DNA from: Streptomyces kaniharaensis
GTDB lineage: Bacteria; Actinomycetota; Actinomycetes; Streptomycetales; Streptomycetaceae
Assembly: GCF_009569385.1 (NCBI RefSeq)
Contig: NZ_WBOF01000001.1
Coordinates: 4,391,501 to 4,455,500 of the forward strand
Length of the DNA stretch: 64,000 nucleotides
Direction of reading: 5' to 3'
The position numbers and the translations under genes were made by a program. Every line of letters begins with the position of its first letter. The stretch's first letter is position 1. Under the pieces are notes generated by a model, which worked only from the letters and a program-made list of their open reading frames with translations, did not search any database and was not told the origin of the DNA. Shown one piece after another: positions 28,170-38,082 of the stretch.

Positions 28170-29306
28170 TCACTTCTCGGCGGCGTGCGCGGTGAGCGAG
28201 GCGGAGACGGTGTCGAGCAGCTCGGTCCACGACTGCTCGAACTTCTCCACGCCCTCGTCCTCCAGGACCTGGACGACGTCGTCGTAGTCCACGCCGGCGG
28301 CGGCGATGGCGTCCATCACGGCCTTGGCGTCGGCGTAGTTGGGGACGATGGTGCCGCCGGTGACCACACCGTGGTCGGCCGTGGCGTCCAGGGTGGCCTC
28401 GGGCATGGTGTTGACGGTGCCCGGCGCGACCAGCTCGGTGACGTACAGGGTGTCCGGCAGGGCCGGGTCCTTGACGCCGGTGGAGGCCCAGAGCGGGCGC
28501 TGCGGCTTGGCGCCGGCGGCCTCCAGGGCCTTCCAGCGGGCGCTGCCCTCGGTCTTGCCGTCGACCGAGCCGAAGACCTCCTCGTACGCCTGGTAGGCGA
28601 GGCGGGCGTTGGCGAGGGCGGCCTTGGAGCGCAGGTCCTTGGCGTCGCCGCCGACCTTGTCGAGGCGCTTGTCGATCTCGGTGTCCACGCGGGAGACGAA
28701 GAAGGAGGCGACCGACTCGATCTGGGAGAGGTCCAGGCCCTTGGCCTTGGCGGTCTCCAGACCGGTCAGGTAGGCGTCGACGACGGCCCGGTAGCGGTCC
28801 AGCGAGAAGATCAGCGTGACGTTGACGCTGATGCCCTTGCCGATGACCTCGCTGATCGCGGGCAGGCCGGCCTTGGTGGCGGGGATCTTGATGAAGACGT
28901 TCGGACGGTCGACCAGCCACCACAGCTGCTTGGCCTCGGCCACGGTGGCGGCGGTCTCGTGCGCCAGGCGCGGGTCGACCTCGATGGAGACCCGGCCGTC
29001 GCGGCCGTTGGAGGCGTCGTAGACCGGGCGCAGCACGTCGGCCGCGTCGCGCACGTCCGAGGTGGTGATCATGCGGACGGCCTCGTCGGTGGTGACCTTG
29101 CGGACGGCGAGGTCGCGCAGCTGGCCCTCGTAGGCGCCGTTGCCGCCGATGGCCTTCTGGAAGATGGTCGGGTTGGTGGTCACGCCCACCACGTGCTTGT
29201 TCTGCACCAGCTCGGCCAGGTTGCCGGAGTTGAGCCGCTCGCGGCTGAGGTCGTCCAGCCAGATCGCCACGCCTTCGTCGCTGAGGCGCTTCAGTGCGTC
29301 AGTCAT
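28170..29306 (-). CDS. tal: Transaldolase
   Basis: 378-residue TalB-type class I aldolase of the non-oxidative pentose phosphate pathway, exchanging a dihydroxyacetone unit. Substrate loop GVTTNPTIFQKAI and Schiff-base region NVFIKIPATKAGLPA (catalytic Lys). SLDRYRAVVDAY and ASFFVSRVDTEIDK are typical of the actinobacterial long form. ATG start. It lies 97 bp from tkt and 40 bp from zwf on the same strand. Confidence 0.96.
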   Translation of the reverse strand: MTDALKRLSDEGVAIWLDDLSRERLNSGNLAELVQNKHVVGVTTNPTIFQKAIGGNGAYEGQLRDLAVRKVTTDEAVRMITTSDVRDAADVLRPVYDASNGRDGRVSIEVDPRLAHETAATVAEAKQLWWLVDRPNVFIKIPATKAGLPAISEVIGKGISVNVTLIFSLDRYRAVVDAYLTGLETAKAKGLDLSQIESVASFFVSRVDTEIDKRLDKVGGDAKDLRSKAALANARLAYQAYEEVFGSVDGKTEGSARWKALEAAGAKPQRPLWASTGVKDPALPDTLYVTELVAPGTVNTMPEATLDATADHGVVTGGTIVPNYADAKAVMDAIAAAGVDYDDVVQVLEDEGVEKFEQSWTELLDTVSASLTAHAAEK

Positions 29307-29403
29307 GGTGCTTCAGTCCTTCTTCTCTTCGTTCGTCAGTCTGTGGGTCGTCAGACCGGGCCGGGCCGTTGACGTGCGGGTCGCGGGCCCGGCCCAAGTG
29401 GCG

Positions 29404-31503
29404 TCAGCGGTTGACGGCTTCGAGGGAGCGGAGGGCGTTGTGCGCCTCGGCCACCACGCGCTCGGCGGTCAGGCCGAACTCCTCGAAGAGCACCTTGTAG
29501 TCGGCGGAGGCGCCGAAGTGCTCCAGGGAGACGATCCGGCCGTGGTCGCCGACCAGCTCGCGCCAGCCCTGGGCGATGCCGGCCTCGACCGACACCCGGG
29601 CCTTGACCGACGGCGGCAGCACGCTGTCGCGGTAGGCCTGGTCCTGCTCCTGGAACCACTCGAAGGACGGCATCGAGACCACGCGGGTGGCGATGCCCTC
29701 GGCCTCCAGGACCTCGCGGGCCTTGACGGCCAGCTGGACCTCGGAGCCGGTGCCGAGCAGGATCACCTGCGGGTCGCCGTTGCCGGCCTCCGCCAGGATG
29801 TAGCCGCCCTTTGCGGTGCCCTCGGCGGAGGCAAAGACCTCGCGGTCGAAGGTCGGGACGTTCTGGCGGGTGAGCGCCAGGCCGACCGGGCCGGGGTGGG
29901 TGGTCTGCCGCTCGACGACGGTGCGCCAGGCGACGGCGGTCTCGTTGGCGTCGGCCGGGCGGACCATGGCCAGGCCCGGGATGGCCCGCAGCGAGGCCAG
30001 GTGCTCGACCGGCTGGTGCGTCGGGCCGTCCTCGCCGAGGCCGATCGAGTCGTGCGTCCAGACGTAGGTGACCGGCAGCTTCATCAGCGCGGCCAGGCGG
30101 ACGGCCGGGCGCATGTAGTCGGCGAAGACCAGGAAGGTGCCGCCGTACACGCGGGTCCTTCCGTGCAGGGCGATGCCGTTCATGGTCGAGCCCATGGCGT
30201 GCTCGCGGATGCCGAAGTGGATCGTCCGGCCGTACGGGCCGGCGGTCTTCAGCGGGTTGCCCTCGGGGAGGAAGGAGCTCTCCTCGTCGATGGTGGTGAG
30301 GTTGGACTCGGCGAGGTCGGCCGAGCCGCCCCACAGCTCCGGGATCACCGCGCCGATCGCCTTGAGGGTCTCGCCGGAGGCCTTGCGGGTGGCGACCTCC
30401 TTGCCGGCCGGGAAGGACGGGATGGCCTTCTTCCAGCCCTCGGGCAGCTCGCCGGCCTGGATGCGGTCGAACTCGGCGGCGCGGTGCGGGTTGGCGGCGC
30501 GCCAGGCCTCGAAGGACTGCTGCCACTGGTCGCGGGCGACCTTGCCGCGCTTGATCGCCTTGCGGGCGTGCTCGATCACGTGGTCGCTGACCTCGAAGGT
30601 CTTCTCCGGGTCGAAGCCCAGGACCTTCTTGGTGGCGGCGATCTCGTCGGCGCCGAGCGCGGAGCCGTGGGCCTTGGCGGTGTCCTGGGCGTTCGGCGCC
30701 GGCCAGGCGATGATCGTGCGCATCGCGATCATCGACGGGCGGGAGGTCTCGGCCTTGGCGGCGGCCAGCGCGTCGGCCAGGGCGGCCACGTCGATGTCGC
30801 CGTTCGCCTTCGGGGCGACCCGCTGGACGTGCCAGCCGTACGCCTCGTAGCGCTTGAGGACGTCCTCGGAGAAGGCGGTCTCGGTGTCGCCCTCGATCGA
30901 GATGTGGTTGTCGTCGTAGAGGGCGACCAGGTTGCCGAGCTTCTGGTGGCCGGCCAGCGACGAGGCCTCGGCGGAGATGCCCTCCTCCAGGTCGCCGTCG
31001 GAGACGATGGCCCAGATGGTGTGGTCGAAGGGGGACTCGCCGGCCGGGGCGTCCGGGTCGAACAGGCCGCGCTCGTAGCGGGCGGCCATCGCCATGCCGA
31101 CCGCGTTGGCGATGCCCTGGCCGAGCGGGCCGGTCGTGGTCTCGACACCCGCGGTGTGGCCGTGCTCGGGGTGGCCGGGCGTGCGGCTGCCGGCGACCCG
31201 GAAGGCCTTGAGGTCGTCCAGCTCCAGGCCGTAGCCGGAGAAGTAGAGCTGGGTGTAGAGGGTCAGGCTGGTGTGCCCGGGGGAGAGGACGAAGCGGTCA
31301 CGGCCCACCCAGGACGGGTCGGTCGGGTCGTGGCGCAGGAAGCGCTGGAAGATCAGGTACGCAGCCGGGGCCAGCGACATGGCCGTCCCGGGGTGTCCGT
31401 TGCCGACCTTCTGGACGGCGTCCATGGCCAGGACGCGCGCCGTGTCCACCGTCCGTTCGTCCAGCTCGGACCACTCGAATTCGTTCGTCGGCGTCGTGCT
31501 CAC
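29404..31503 (-). CDS. tkt: Transketolase
   Basis: 699-residue thiamine diphosphate enzyme. The N-terminal ThDP domain has GNGHPGTAMSLAPAAYLIF and the metal/ThDP motif DGDLEEGISAEASSLAGH ending near DDNHISIEG; the central PYR domain has TYVWTHDSIGLGEDGPTHQ; a C-terminal domain follows. GTG start with AGGAG 13 nt upstream. First gene of the pentose phosphate operon; its promoter lies in the 31504-31952 gap, divergent from ctaB. Confidence 0.97.
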   Translation of the reverse strand: MSTTPTNEFEWSELDERTVDTARVLAMDAVQKVGNGHPGTAMSLAPAAYLIFQRFLRHDPTDPSWVGRDRFVLSPGHTSLTLYTQLYFSGYGLELDDLKAFRVAGSRTPGHPEHGHTAGVETTTGPLGQGIANAVGMAMAARYERGLFDPDAPAGESPFDHTIWAIVSDGDLEEGISAEASSLAGHQKLGNLVALYDDNHISIEGDTETAFSEDVLKRYEAYGWHVQRVAPKANGDIDVAALADALAAAKAETSRPSMIAMRTIIAWPAPNAQDTAKAHGSALGADEIAATKKVLGFDPEKTFEVSDHVIEHARKAIKRGKVARDQWQQSFEAWRAANPHRAAEFDRIQAGELPEGWKKAIPSFPAGKEVATRKASGETLKAIGAVIPELWGGSADLAESNLTTIDEESSFLPEGNPLKTAGPYGRTIHFGIREHAMGSTMNGIALHGRTRVYGGTFLVFADYMRPAVRLAALMKLPVTYVWTHDSIGLGEDGPTHQPVEHLASLRAIPGLAMVRPADANETAVAWRTVVERQTTHPGPVGLALTRQNVPTFDREVFASAEGTAKGGYILAEAGNGDPQVILLGTGSEVQLAVKAREVLEAEGIATRVVSMPSFEWFQEQDQAYRDSVLPPSVKARVSVEAGIAQGWRELVGDHGRIVSLEHFGASADYKVLFEEFGLTAERVVAEAHNALRSLEAVNR

Positions 31504-31952
31504 CCTGTCTCAGGGCTCCTTCCGTTGTGAAGAGTGACCCCGTGAAGGGGACCGGGTCGGCCACGGCGCTGTGGTCCCGACGTTTGGGTGGTGCCGGTCA
31601 CGGAGGGTAGATCCCGCTTCTGCGTGCGAGCCTACCGTCCGGGCCGGGGCTCACCCTCCGTGCCGGGACAACGGGGATTTGCGTATGGCGATTCCCACGA
31701 GAGTGTTGCGGGTGGTTTCGTCCCAGACTCTCCTGTTTTATCGTGCCCTGCCCCTCCGGTGAGCAGGACGAGGGAGGCGCGCCGAGCGGGCCGACTTCGT
31801 CGGTTCACCCAGGGGTGTGCGTTCTGCCTCGCCGGGGGACCCCGGAGCCGGTGGGGAGATATGGAGCGTCTATGGTGTCGTGGTACGCGCAGAGCGGACG
31901 ATTCGGGACCTTCGTTTCCGTGGACGCCTGCGAAGATTCATCTTCAGTTGGG
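31504..31952. other. Divergent tkt-ctaB intergenic region
   Basis: 449 bp with no supported gene. It contains an AT-richer island around 31715-31745 (TCTCCTGTTTTATCG), likely promoter DNA, and a 14-bp palindrome GAAGATTCATCTTC at 31932-31945 immediately upstream of the ctaB start. Open frames across it are low quality; the one in frame with ctaB lacks conserved sequence before the VTAVETRP segment. Confidence 0.5.
31932..31945. promoter_or_regulatory. 14-bp palindrome just upstream of ctaB
   Basis: GAAGAT and ATCTTC with a 2-bp centre, ending 7 nt before the ctaB GTG. It could be an operator or a weak hairpin over the translation start. Confidence 0.35.
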
Positions 31953-32900
31953 GTGTTAGTGACCGCCGTCGAAACCCGTCCCGCCGGGGTCACCGGGGCG
32001 ACTCCTGCGCGCCGGCCGTTCGGGGCACGTGTCGGCGCCTTCGTCGCACTGACCAAGCCCCGGATCATCGAGCTGCTGCTGATGAGCACCGTGCCGGTGA
32101 TGTTCCTGGCGCAGCAGGGTGTTCCGGACATGCTGCTGGTGCTGAAGGTCGTGGTCGGCGGCTACCTCTCGGCGGGCGGCGCCAACGCCCTCAACATGTA
32201 CATCGACCGCGACATCGACGCGGTGATGTCGCGCACCGAGCGGCGGCCGATCGTCACCGGCATGGTGTCGCCGCGCGAGGCGCTGGTGTTCGGCATCACG
32301 CTCGCGGTCGTCTCGACGCTGCTGCTGGGCCTCACCGTCAACTGGCTGTCCTCGGGCCTCGCACTGAGCGCGCTGCTGTTCTACGTGTTCGTCTACACGC
32401 TGGGGCTCAAGCGGCGCACCACGCAGAACATCGTCTGGGGCGGCATCGCCGGCTGCATGCCGGTGTTCGTCGGCTGGGCCTCGGTCACCAACTCGCTGTC
32501 GTGGTCGGCCCTGGTGCTGTTCCTGGTGGTCTTCTTCTGGACCCCGCCGCACACCTGGGTGCTGTCGATGAAGGTCCGCGAGGACTACCTGCGGGCCGGC
32601 GTCCCGATGCTGCCGGTGATCAAGGGCAACCTGGCGGTGGCCAAGCAGGTCGTCGTCTACTCCTGGGTCATGGTGGCGGTCTCGCTGACGCTCTGGCCGC
32701 TGGGGCACATGAGCTGGCTGTACCCCGTCGCCGCGGTGCTGCTCGGCGCGGCCTGGCTGCGGGAGGCGCACGCGCTGTACGCCCGGGCCAAGGCCGGGAT
32801 CGTGGGCGCGAAGCTGAAGGAGATGCGGCTGTTCCACTGGTCGATCACCTACCTGTCGCTGCTGTTCGTGGTGACGGCGATCGACCCGTTCGTGAAGTAG
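31953..32900 (+). CDS. ctaB: Protoheme IX farnesyltransferase (heme o synthase)
   Basis: 315-residue UbiA-superfamily membrane prenyltransferase converting heme b to heme o for aa3 oxidase. About nine transmembrane helices; first Asp-rich motif NALNMYIDRDIDAVMSRT with RRPIVTG following, and a second loop with HTWVLSMKVREDYLRAGVPM. The GTG at 31953 is chosen because VLVTAVETRP aligns with the start of known streptomycete CtaB proteins; a GTG two codons later is also possible. It pairs functionally with ctaA 1.2 kb downstream. Confidence 0.93.
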   Translation: MLVTAVETRPAGVTGATPARRPFGARVGAFVALTKPRIIELLLMSTVPVMFLAQQGVPDMLLVLKVVVGGYLSAGGANALNMYIDRDIDAVMSRTERRPIVTGMVSPREALVFGITLAVVSTLLLGLTVNWLSSGLALSALLFYVFVYTLGLKRRTTQNIVWGGIAGCMPVFVGWASVTNSLSWSALVLFLVVFFWTPPHTWVLSMKVREDYLRAGVPMLPVIKGNLAVAKQVVVYSWVMVAVSLTLWPLGHMSWLYPVAAVLLGAAWLREAHALYARAKAGIVGAKLKEMRLFHWSITYLSLLFVVTAIDPFVK

Positions 32901-32918
32901 CCGCAGCAGTATGGAAGA

Positions 32919-32947
32919 AGAGCCCCGGTCCGGCGGACCGGGGCTCT
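32919..32947. terminator. Bidirectional terminator after ctaB
   Basis: 13-bp stem AGAGCCCCGGTCC and complement, 3-nt loop, between convergent ctaB and the DUF2461 gene. Confidence 0.85.
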
Positions 32948-32954
32948 CGCGCGT

Positions 32955-33596
32955 TCAGCGGGCGGGGAGTTCGGACGGGCCGACGTGGCCGTCCAGCCAG
33001 TCCTTGAGCGGCTGCGAGGCGCGCAGGAAGGCGGTGATCCGGGTGTAGGCGGAGCGGGTGCCCAGCCACTTGGCGGGCGGCCACTCCTGCCAGGCCACCA
33101 GGCCCTTGTGGCGCAGCAACTCGATCCGGGGATGGTCCCTGGGGTAGCCGCGGGGGGCCGACTTCAGGGTGTCCCGGCCGAACACCCGGGGGCCGTCCTT
33201 CTCCACCCGGGCGATCACCCGCTCCAGTTCGGCGCCGCTGACGTCCTCGGCGACGGCCGCCCGGTAGCGCTCCAGCTGGTCCGGAGCGAGCTGGTACATC
33301 CCGTTGCCGCAGGCCAGGCCGTCGGCGGAGAGCTGGACGTAGCCGCCGGCCTCCAGGTGCGCGCCGATGTGCGTCTTGTACGGGGACTTGTCGGCGCTGA
33401 AGCGGATGTCGCGGTTGGGGCGGAAGATCCTGCCCGGCCCGAACTCCGGCTCCAGGTCGGCGAGCAGCCGCTCCATCGGCGCGCGCACGGCGTCGTCGTA
33501 CTGCTCCTTGTGGGCTTGCCAGAAGGTCTTCGAGTTGTCGGCCTCCAGGTGCTCGTAGAAGTCGAGCGCCTCGGCCGGCCAGCCTTGGAAGGTCAC
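32955..33596 (-). CDS. DUF2461 family protein
   Basis: 213-residue conserved protein. DUF2461 hallmarks: FQGWPAEALDFYEHLEADNS at the N-terminus, RIFRPNRDIRFSADKSPYKT in the middle and LKSAPRGYPRDHPRIELLRH towards the C-terminus. Biochemical function is unknown. GTG start at 33596; TACTGG lies 4 nt and GGAGG immediately upstream, so either a leaderless or a very short leader is used. Divergent from the small gene at 33669. Confidence 0.85.
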   Translation of the reverse strand: MTFQGWPAEALDFYEHLEADNSKTFWQAHKEQYDDAVRAPMERLLADLEPEFGPGRIFRPNRDIRFSADKSPYKTHIGAHLEAGGYVQLSADGLACGNGMYQLAPDQLERYRAAVAEDVSGAELERVIARVEKDGPRVFGRDTLKSAPRGYPRDHPRIELLRHKGLVAWQEWPPAKWLGTRSAYTRITAFLRASQPLKDWLDGHVGPSELPAR

Positions 33597-33656
33597 CCCT
33601 CCAGTATGTGGCCCGGTGCACAGCCCGCTCCCGTCGCCATCGCCGATACCGGTGGG

Positions 33657-33662
33657 TAGCAT
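33657..33662 (+). promoter_or_regulatory. -10 box, probable leaderless promoter of the 33669 gene
   Basis: TAGCAT lies 6 nt before the ATG at 33669. Confidence 0.45.
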
Positions 33663-33668
33663 GCGGTC

Positions 33669-34007
33669 ATGAGCAGCGCAGAGACCGCCAACGCCGCCGC
33701 GCCGGACGCCCGCACCGAGCGCCGTGCCAAGCGCATCGCCAAGAACCTCACCAGCTTCGCCCAGCAGCACGGGGGCAGGGCCGACGCGGTCGTCGAGTAC
33801 GTCGGCGCCGTGGCCACCCGGATCGTCGTGGTCGGCGCGGACGGCGCCTGGGGCGACCAGGTGGCCCCGAGCTACGCGGTCGGCCGCCGGGCCGCGGAGC
33901 TGGCCGGGCTGACCCTGCACGACGACTTCGAGGGCGAGCTGGCGCTCAAGGTGAAGACCGGCCCGTACGAGTGGAAGCGGATGGCCGGGATCCAGCTCGG
34001 CGGCTGA
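33669..34007 (+). CDS. Conserved hypothetical protein, 112 aa
   Basis: Small soluble protein; no named domain recognised. Basic helical N-terminal part (TERRAKRIAKNLTSFAQQHGG) followed by short strands (TRIVVVGADGAWGDQVAPSYAVG) and a C-terminal GPYEWKRMAGIQLGG. No signal or membrane segment. Divergent from the DUF2461 gene and followed by a strong terminator, so it is a single-gene unit. Confidence 0.65.
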   Translation: MSSAETANAAAPDARTERRAKRIAKNLTSFAQQHGGRADAVVEYVGAVATRIVVVGADGAWGDQVAPSYAVGRRAAELAGLTLHDDFEGELALKVKTGPYEWKRMAGIQLGG

Positions 34008-34038
34008 CCGCGCCTCCCACGGCCCGTCCTTCACACGG

Positions 34039-34078
34039 CGACGGCCCGGTTCCTCCGGACGGGGGAACCGGGCCGTCG
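34039..34078. terminator. Bidirectional terminator between the 33669 gene and ctaA
   Basis: 15-bp stem CGACGGCCCGGTTCC and complement, 10-nt loop, between convergent genes. Confidence 0.85.
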
Positions 34079-34089
34079 TGCGTGCCGGG

Positions 34090-35061
34090 TCAGACCGAGG
34101 CGGCCTGCGGGGCCTGGACCGGCAGCGGCGCGGCGCTCGCGTCGTCCTCGCGGGTGCGCAGGGCGAGGGGGATGCGCAGGGCGGCGATCCAGGTGAGTGC
34201 GGCGAGCAGCATGTGCAGGCCGACCATGAGCTCGGGGGCGTCCGTGAAGTACTGGACGAAGCCGAGCACGCCCTGCAGGAGCAGGATGGCGAGCAGTTCC
34301 TTGGCCCGGGCACGGGCGGGCTGCGGGGCCTTCACGGCGGCGAAGACGAAGATCGCCGCGATGGCCATGCCGACCGAGACCATGGCGAAGTCGGCGTGGA
34401 ACTGGGCGAGGCGGTCGTAGTCGATCGGGATGCGCGGGACGATCTTGTTGTCCTTCGGCGTGCCCGGGTGGTGGCCGGCACCGGTCACCAGGGTGCCGGC
34501 CGCGACCAGCAGGCCGATGACCGTGACCAGGACGTACGAGAGCTGGTGGATCGGCCGGGCCACCGCGAGCTTCGACGGGCCGTCGCCTTCCTTGGACCGC
34601 TCCCACATCAGCAGCGCGACCCAGACCAGCGCCATCGCCGCGATCATGTGCAGCGCCACGGTGTACGGGTTGAGGCCGGTCAGCACGGTGATGCCGCCGA
34701 GCACGGCGTTGCTCATCACCAGCCAGAACTGCGCCCAGCCGAGCTTGGTCAGGCCGCGCCGCCAGGGCCGGTGGCAGCGGGCGGCCAGGATCGCCCAGCC
34801 GACGGCGGCGCTCAGCACGTAGGTGAGCATCCGGTTGGTGAACTCGACGATGCCGTGGAAGCCCATCTCGGGGGTGGGCGTGAGGCTGTCGCCGGTGCAG
34901 CGGGGCCAAGTCGTACAGCCGAGGCCGGAGGCGGTGAGCCGGACGGCGCCGCCGGTGACGACGATCACCACGCTCATCACCAGCGCGGCGAACGCGGCAC
35001 GCCGGACCATGGCGGCGGAGGGCTGCCAGCGGTCGGCGAGCAGGGAGAAGGGGTTAGGCAC
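34090..35061 (-). CDS. ctaA: Heme A synthase CtaA (COX15 family)
   Basis: 323-residue membrane protein oxidising heme o to heme a for cytochrome c oxidase. Eight hydrophobic segments; heme-ligand motifs EFTNRMLTY, VALHMIAAMAL, LAQFHADFAM and MVGLHMLLAA; the paired cysteines GLGCTTWPRCTG in the first external loop, characteristic of Gram-positive CtaA. The GTG at 35061 is preceded 7 nt upstream by the -10-like TACGAT. It works directly after CtaB, encoded nearby. Confidence 0.93.
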   Translation of the reverse strand: MPNPFSLLADRWQPSAAMVRRAAFAALVMSVVIVVTGGAVRLTASGLGCTTWPRCTGDSLTPTPEMGFHGIVEFTNRMLTYVLSAAVGWAILAARCHRPWRRGLTKLGWAQFWLVMSNAVLGGITVLTGLNPYTVALHMIAAMALVWVALLMWERSKEGDGPSKLAVARPIHQLSYVLVTVIGLLVAAGTLVTGAGHHPGTPKDNKIVPRIPIDYDRLAQFHADFAMVSVGMAIAAIFVFAAVKAPQPARARAKELLAILLLQGVLGFVQYFTDAPELMVGLHMLLAALTWIAALRIPLALRTREDDASAAPLPVQAPQAASV

Positions 35062-35068
35062 GGGGTCA

Positions 35069-35074
35069 ATCGTA
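35069..35074 (-). promoter_or_regulatory. -10 box, leaderless promoter of ctaA
   Basis: TACGAT on the minus strand, 7 nt before the GTG at 35061. Confidence 0.45.
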
Positions 35075-35337
35075 GGCGGCCTTACAGGCGATCTTGGGGC
35101 GGGGCGCGGGCAGGACACCGGGGCGAAGTTCGTCGCCGACCGAATCTGTGGCCACGGTGATCGAACGTGATCGCCGGGAGTGCTGTTTTCCCGTCGGGTG
35201 ACGAAGTTCCTTCGGGTTTGTCGAGTCCGCGTCGGGCGAGGTGGCGGCCGTGATGGGCTGGTGACGCACGTCCGAGGCGGGACCGACAGGCGGAATCCGG
35301 TCGTACGGCGGGGTGTGGCGAGGTGCGGGAGTGCCGG

Positions 35338-35343
35338 TAGAGT
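35338..35343 (+). promoter_or_regulatory. -10 box of the LAXTG protein gene
   Basis: TAGAGT matches the streptomycete TAGRRT -10 consensus. The -35 is unclear. Confidence 0.45.
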
Positions 35344-35422
35344 CCCCCGGACACTTGTAGCGGGCCCCCGCGAACCACTCAACGTGCCTGCTGCACAAGA
35401 CCGTTCGGAGGGGAACAGCGTC

Positions 35423-36130
35423 ATGGCGCGACAGCGGCGGCACTTCGGGATAGGCGCGACGACACTCGCCGGTACGGCAGCGGCCGGAATTCTGCTGCCC
35501 CTGGCCCTGGCCGGCAGCGCTTCGGCGCACGTGCCGACGTGGCAGGCGACCTGCGACAAGATCGTGATCGATCTGGTCAACTACAGCGACAAGAGCGACG
35601 TGAAGAACACCGTCAGCCTGACCGTCGACGGCGAGAAGGTGCTCGACGACAAGGCGTTCCCGAAGGAGTTCCACGGCACCTTCCCGGTGAAGGACCACTC
35701 CGCGCCGGTCAGGGCGACCCTCGTGGTGAAGACCACCGAGGACGCGGGGAACAAGGACTGGAACATCAACGAGACGAAGACGATCGAGCCGTGCCACACG
35801 CCGACGCCGACGCCCACCAGGACCCCCACGCCCACCAGGACCCCCACGCCCACGCCGACCCCGACGACGACGCCGAGCACCACCCCGACGCCGACGCCGA
35901 CCGTGGCGCCGACCCCGAGCACCACCCCGCCGGCCACCCCGACCCCGCCGGTGACGCCCACCCCCGCCCGGACCCCCGCCCCGGTGCCCGCCACCAGCGG
36001 CCCGGTGCTCGCCCAGACCGGTAGCAGCGACGCCACCCCGATGATCGCGGCGGTCGGCGGCGGCGTGCTGCTGGTCGGCGGCGCGCTCGTCCTGCTCGCC
36101 CGCAAGCGCCGTGGCGGCAACCAGAGCTGA
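35423..36130 (+). CDS. LAXTG-anchored surface protein with a Thr/Pro stalk
   Basis: 235-residue exported protein. Signal peptide at 1-35 with cleavage likely after GSASA; a small globular domain at 36-125 (two Cys, at 44 and 124, possibly a disulfide); a Thr-Pro repeat stalk at 126-190; then LAQTG at 196-200, a hydrophobic segment and RKRRGG tail. LAXTG is the class E sortase signal of Streptomyces. Globular-domain function unknown. ATG with GGAGGGGAA upstream; a terminator follows. Confidence 0.88.
   Translation: MARQRRHFGIGATTLAGTAAAGILLPLALAGSASAHVPTWQATCDKIVIDLVNYSDKSDVKNTVSLTVDGEKVLDDKAFPKEFHGTFPVKDHSAPVRATLVVKTTEDAGNKDWNINETKTIEPCHTPTPTPTRTPTPTRTPTPTPTPTTTPSTTPTPTPTVAPTPSTTPPATPTPPVTPTPARTPAPVPATSGPVLAQTGSSDATPMIAAVGGGVLLVGGALVLLARKRRGGNQS
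35810..35845 (+). repeat. 18-bp tandem repeat in the Thr/Pro stalk
   Basis: ACGCCCACCAGGACCCCC occurs twice in tandem and encodes a TPTRTP unit; it is likely a site of length variation of the stalk. Confidence 0.75.
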
Positions 36131-36152
36131 CGAACCGCCGGAAGAACGCCGA

Positions 36153-36184
36153 GCGCCCCCTGGCCCGAACCGGCCAGGGGGCGC
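36153..36184. terminator. Bidirectional terminator after the anchored protein gene
   Basis: 13-bp stem GCGCCCCCTGGCC and complement, 6-nt loop, between convergent genes. Confidence 0.85.
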
Positions 36185-36202
36185 CGCGCGTTGTGCGGAG
36201 GA

Positions 36203-36999
36203 CTACTCCCAGCGGAAGAAGCGGGCGGCCGCCGCCAGGCCGAGGACGGCCCAGCCGGCCAGGATGCCGAGGTCCGACCACGGCACCCCGGCACCGGTCT
36301 GCAGGACGGACCGCAGGCCGTCCGAGAGCGCGGAGATCGGCAGCAGCTCCAGCACCGACTGCACGGCGGACGGGAACCTGCTCAGCGGCACGATCACCCC
36401 GCCGGCCAGCAGCAGCAGGATGAACACCAGGTTCGCGGCGGCCAGCGTGGCCTCCGCCTTGAGCGTGCCGGCCATCAGCAGGCCGAGCCCGGAGAAGGCG
36501 GCCGTGCCGAGGACCAGCAGCGCGGCGACGGAGAACGGGTCGCCCTGCGGTGACCAGCCGAGGGCCAGGGCGATCGCCGACAGCAGCGCGACCTGGAGCG
36601 CCTCGGTGACCAGCACGCAGCCGGTCTTGGCGGTCAGCAGCGCCCAGCGGGGGAGCGGGCTGGCGCCCAGCCGCTTCAGTACCCCGTAGCGGCGCTCGAA
36701 CCCGGTGGCGATGGCCTGGCCGGTGAAGGCGGTGGACATCACGGCCAGCGCCAGCAGGCCGGGGGCCAGGAAGTCGACCCGCTTGCCGGGGCCGTCCACC
36801 GCGACGATGTCCACGGCGGAGAACAGCACCAACAGGACCGTCGGGATGACCACGGTGAGCAGCAGCTGCTCGCCGTTGCGCAGCAGCATCCTGGTCTCGA
36901 ACGCGGTCTGGGCGAGCAGCATCCGGCCGACGGGCGCCGCGCCCGGCTCGGGGGAATAGTCCGTGGTGACGGCGCCGATGGTTGCCTCACTTCGTTCGC

Positions 37000-37003
<4 letters not shown>
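36203..37003 (-). CDS. ABC-2 type exporter permease
   Basis: 266-residue membrane protein with about six hydrophobic segments (for example LLLTVVIPTVLLVLFSAVDI and LVFILLLLAGGVIVPLSRFP). The ABC-2 pattern, including the P-x-x-x-P-F-like LLPISALSDGLRSVL near the last helices, is typical of DrrB-like exporters. The GTG start overlaps the ATPase stop (GTGA), so the two form one transporter. The substrate is unknown. Confidence 0.88.
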
Positions 37004-37926
<923 letters not shown>

Positions 37927-37933
37927 ACCGGCG

Positions 37934-37939
37934 AGTGTA
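37934..37939 (-). promoter_or_regulatory. -10 box, leaderless promoter of the ABC exporter
   Basis: TACACT on the minus strand, 7 nt before the ATG at 37926. Confidence 0.5.
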
Positions 37940-38068
37940 AGAGGGGCGAACAATCCGGCCGGACGCCGGCCTGCGTGATCGTTTCCGCAGGTCAGGTAAG
38001 GCTTGCCTGCGTGACAGATGCCACGGGTGAGGCCTGGGTCACGGCTTGTCCTGTCGGAAGCAATTACG

Positions 38069-38082
38069 CAACACTGGTGTTG
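38069..38082 (+). promoter_or_regulatory. SufR operator upstream of the suf operon
   Basis: CAACACTGGTGTTG is an exact CAAC-N6-GTTG inverted repeat (outer arms CAACAC/GTGTTG), the site described for cyanobacterial SufR. It overlaps the likely start of the sufR transcript, so binding would block its own operon. Confidence 0.75.

Larger units (their letters stand above)
35062..35422. other. Divergent ctaA / anchored-protein intergenic region
   Basis: 361 bp without a gene. It holds the ctaA -10 (35069-35074), a direct repeat of TGATCG (35158-35173 area), a TAGAGT -10 at 35338-35343 for the right-hand gene, and a leader of about 70 nt ending in GGAGGGGAA. Confidence 0.5.
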
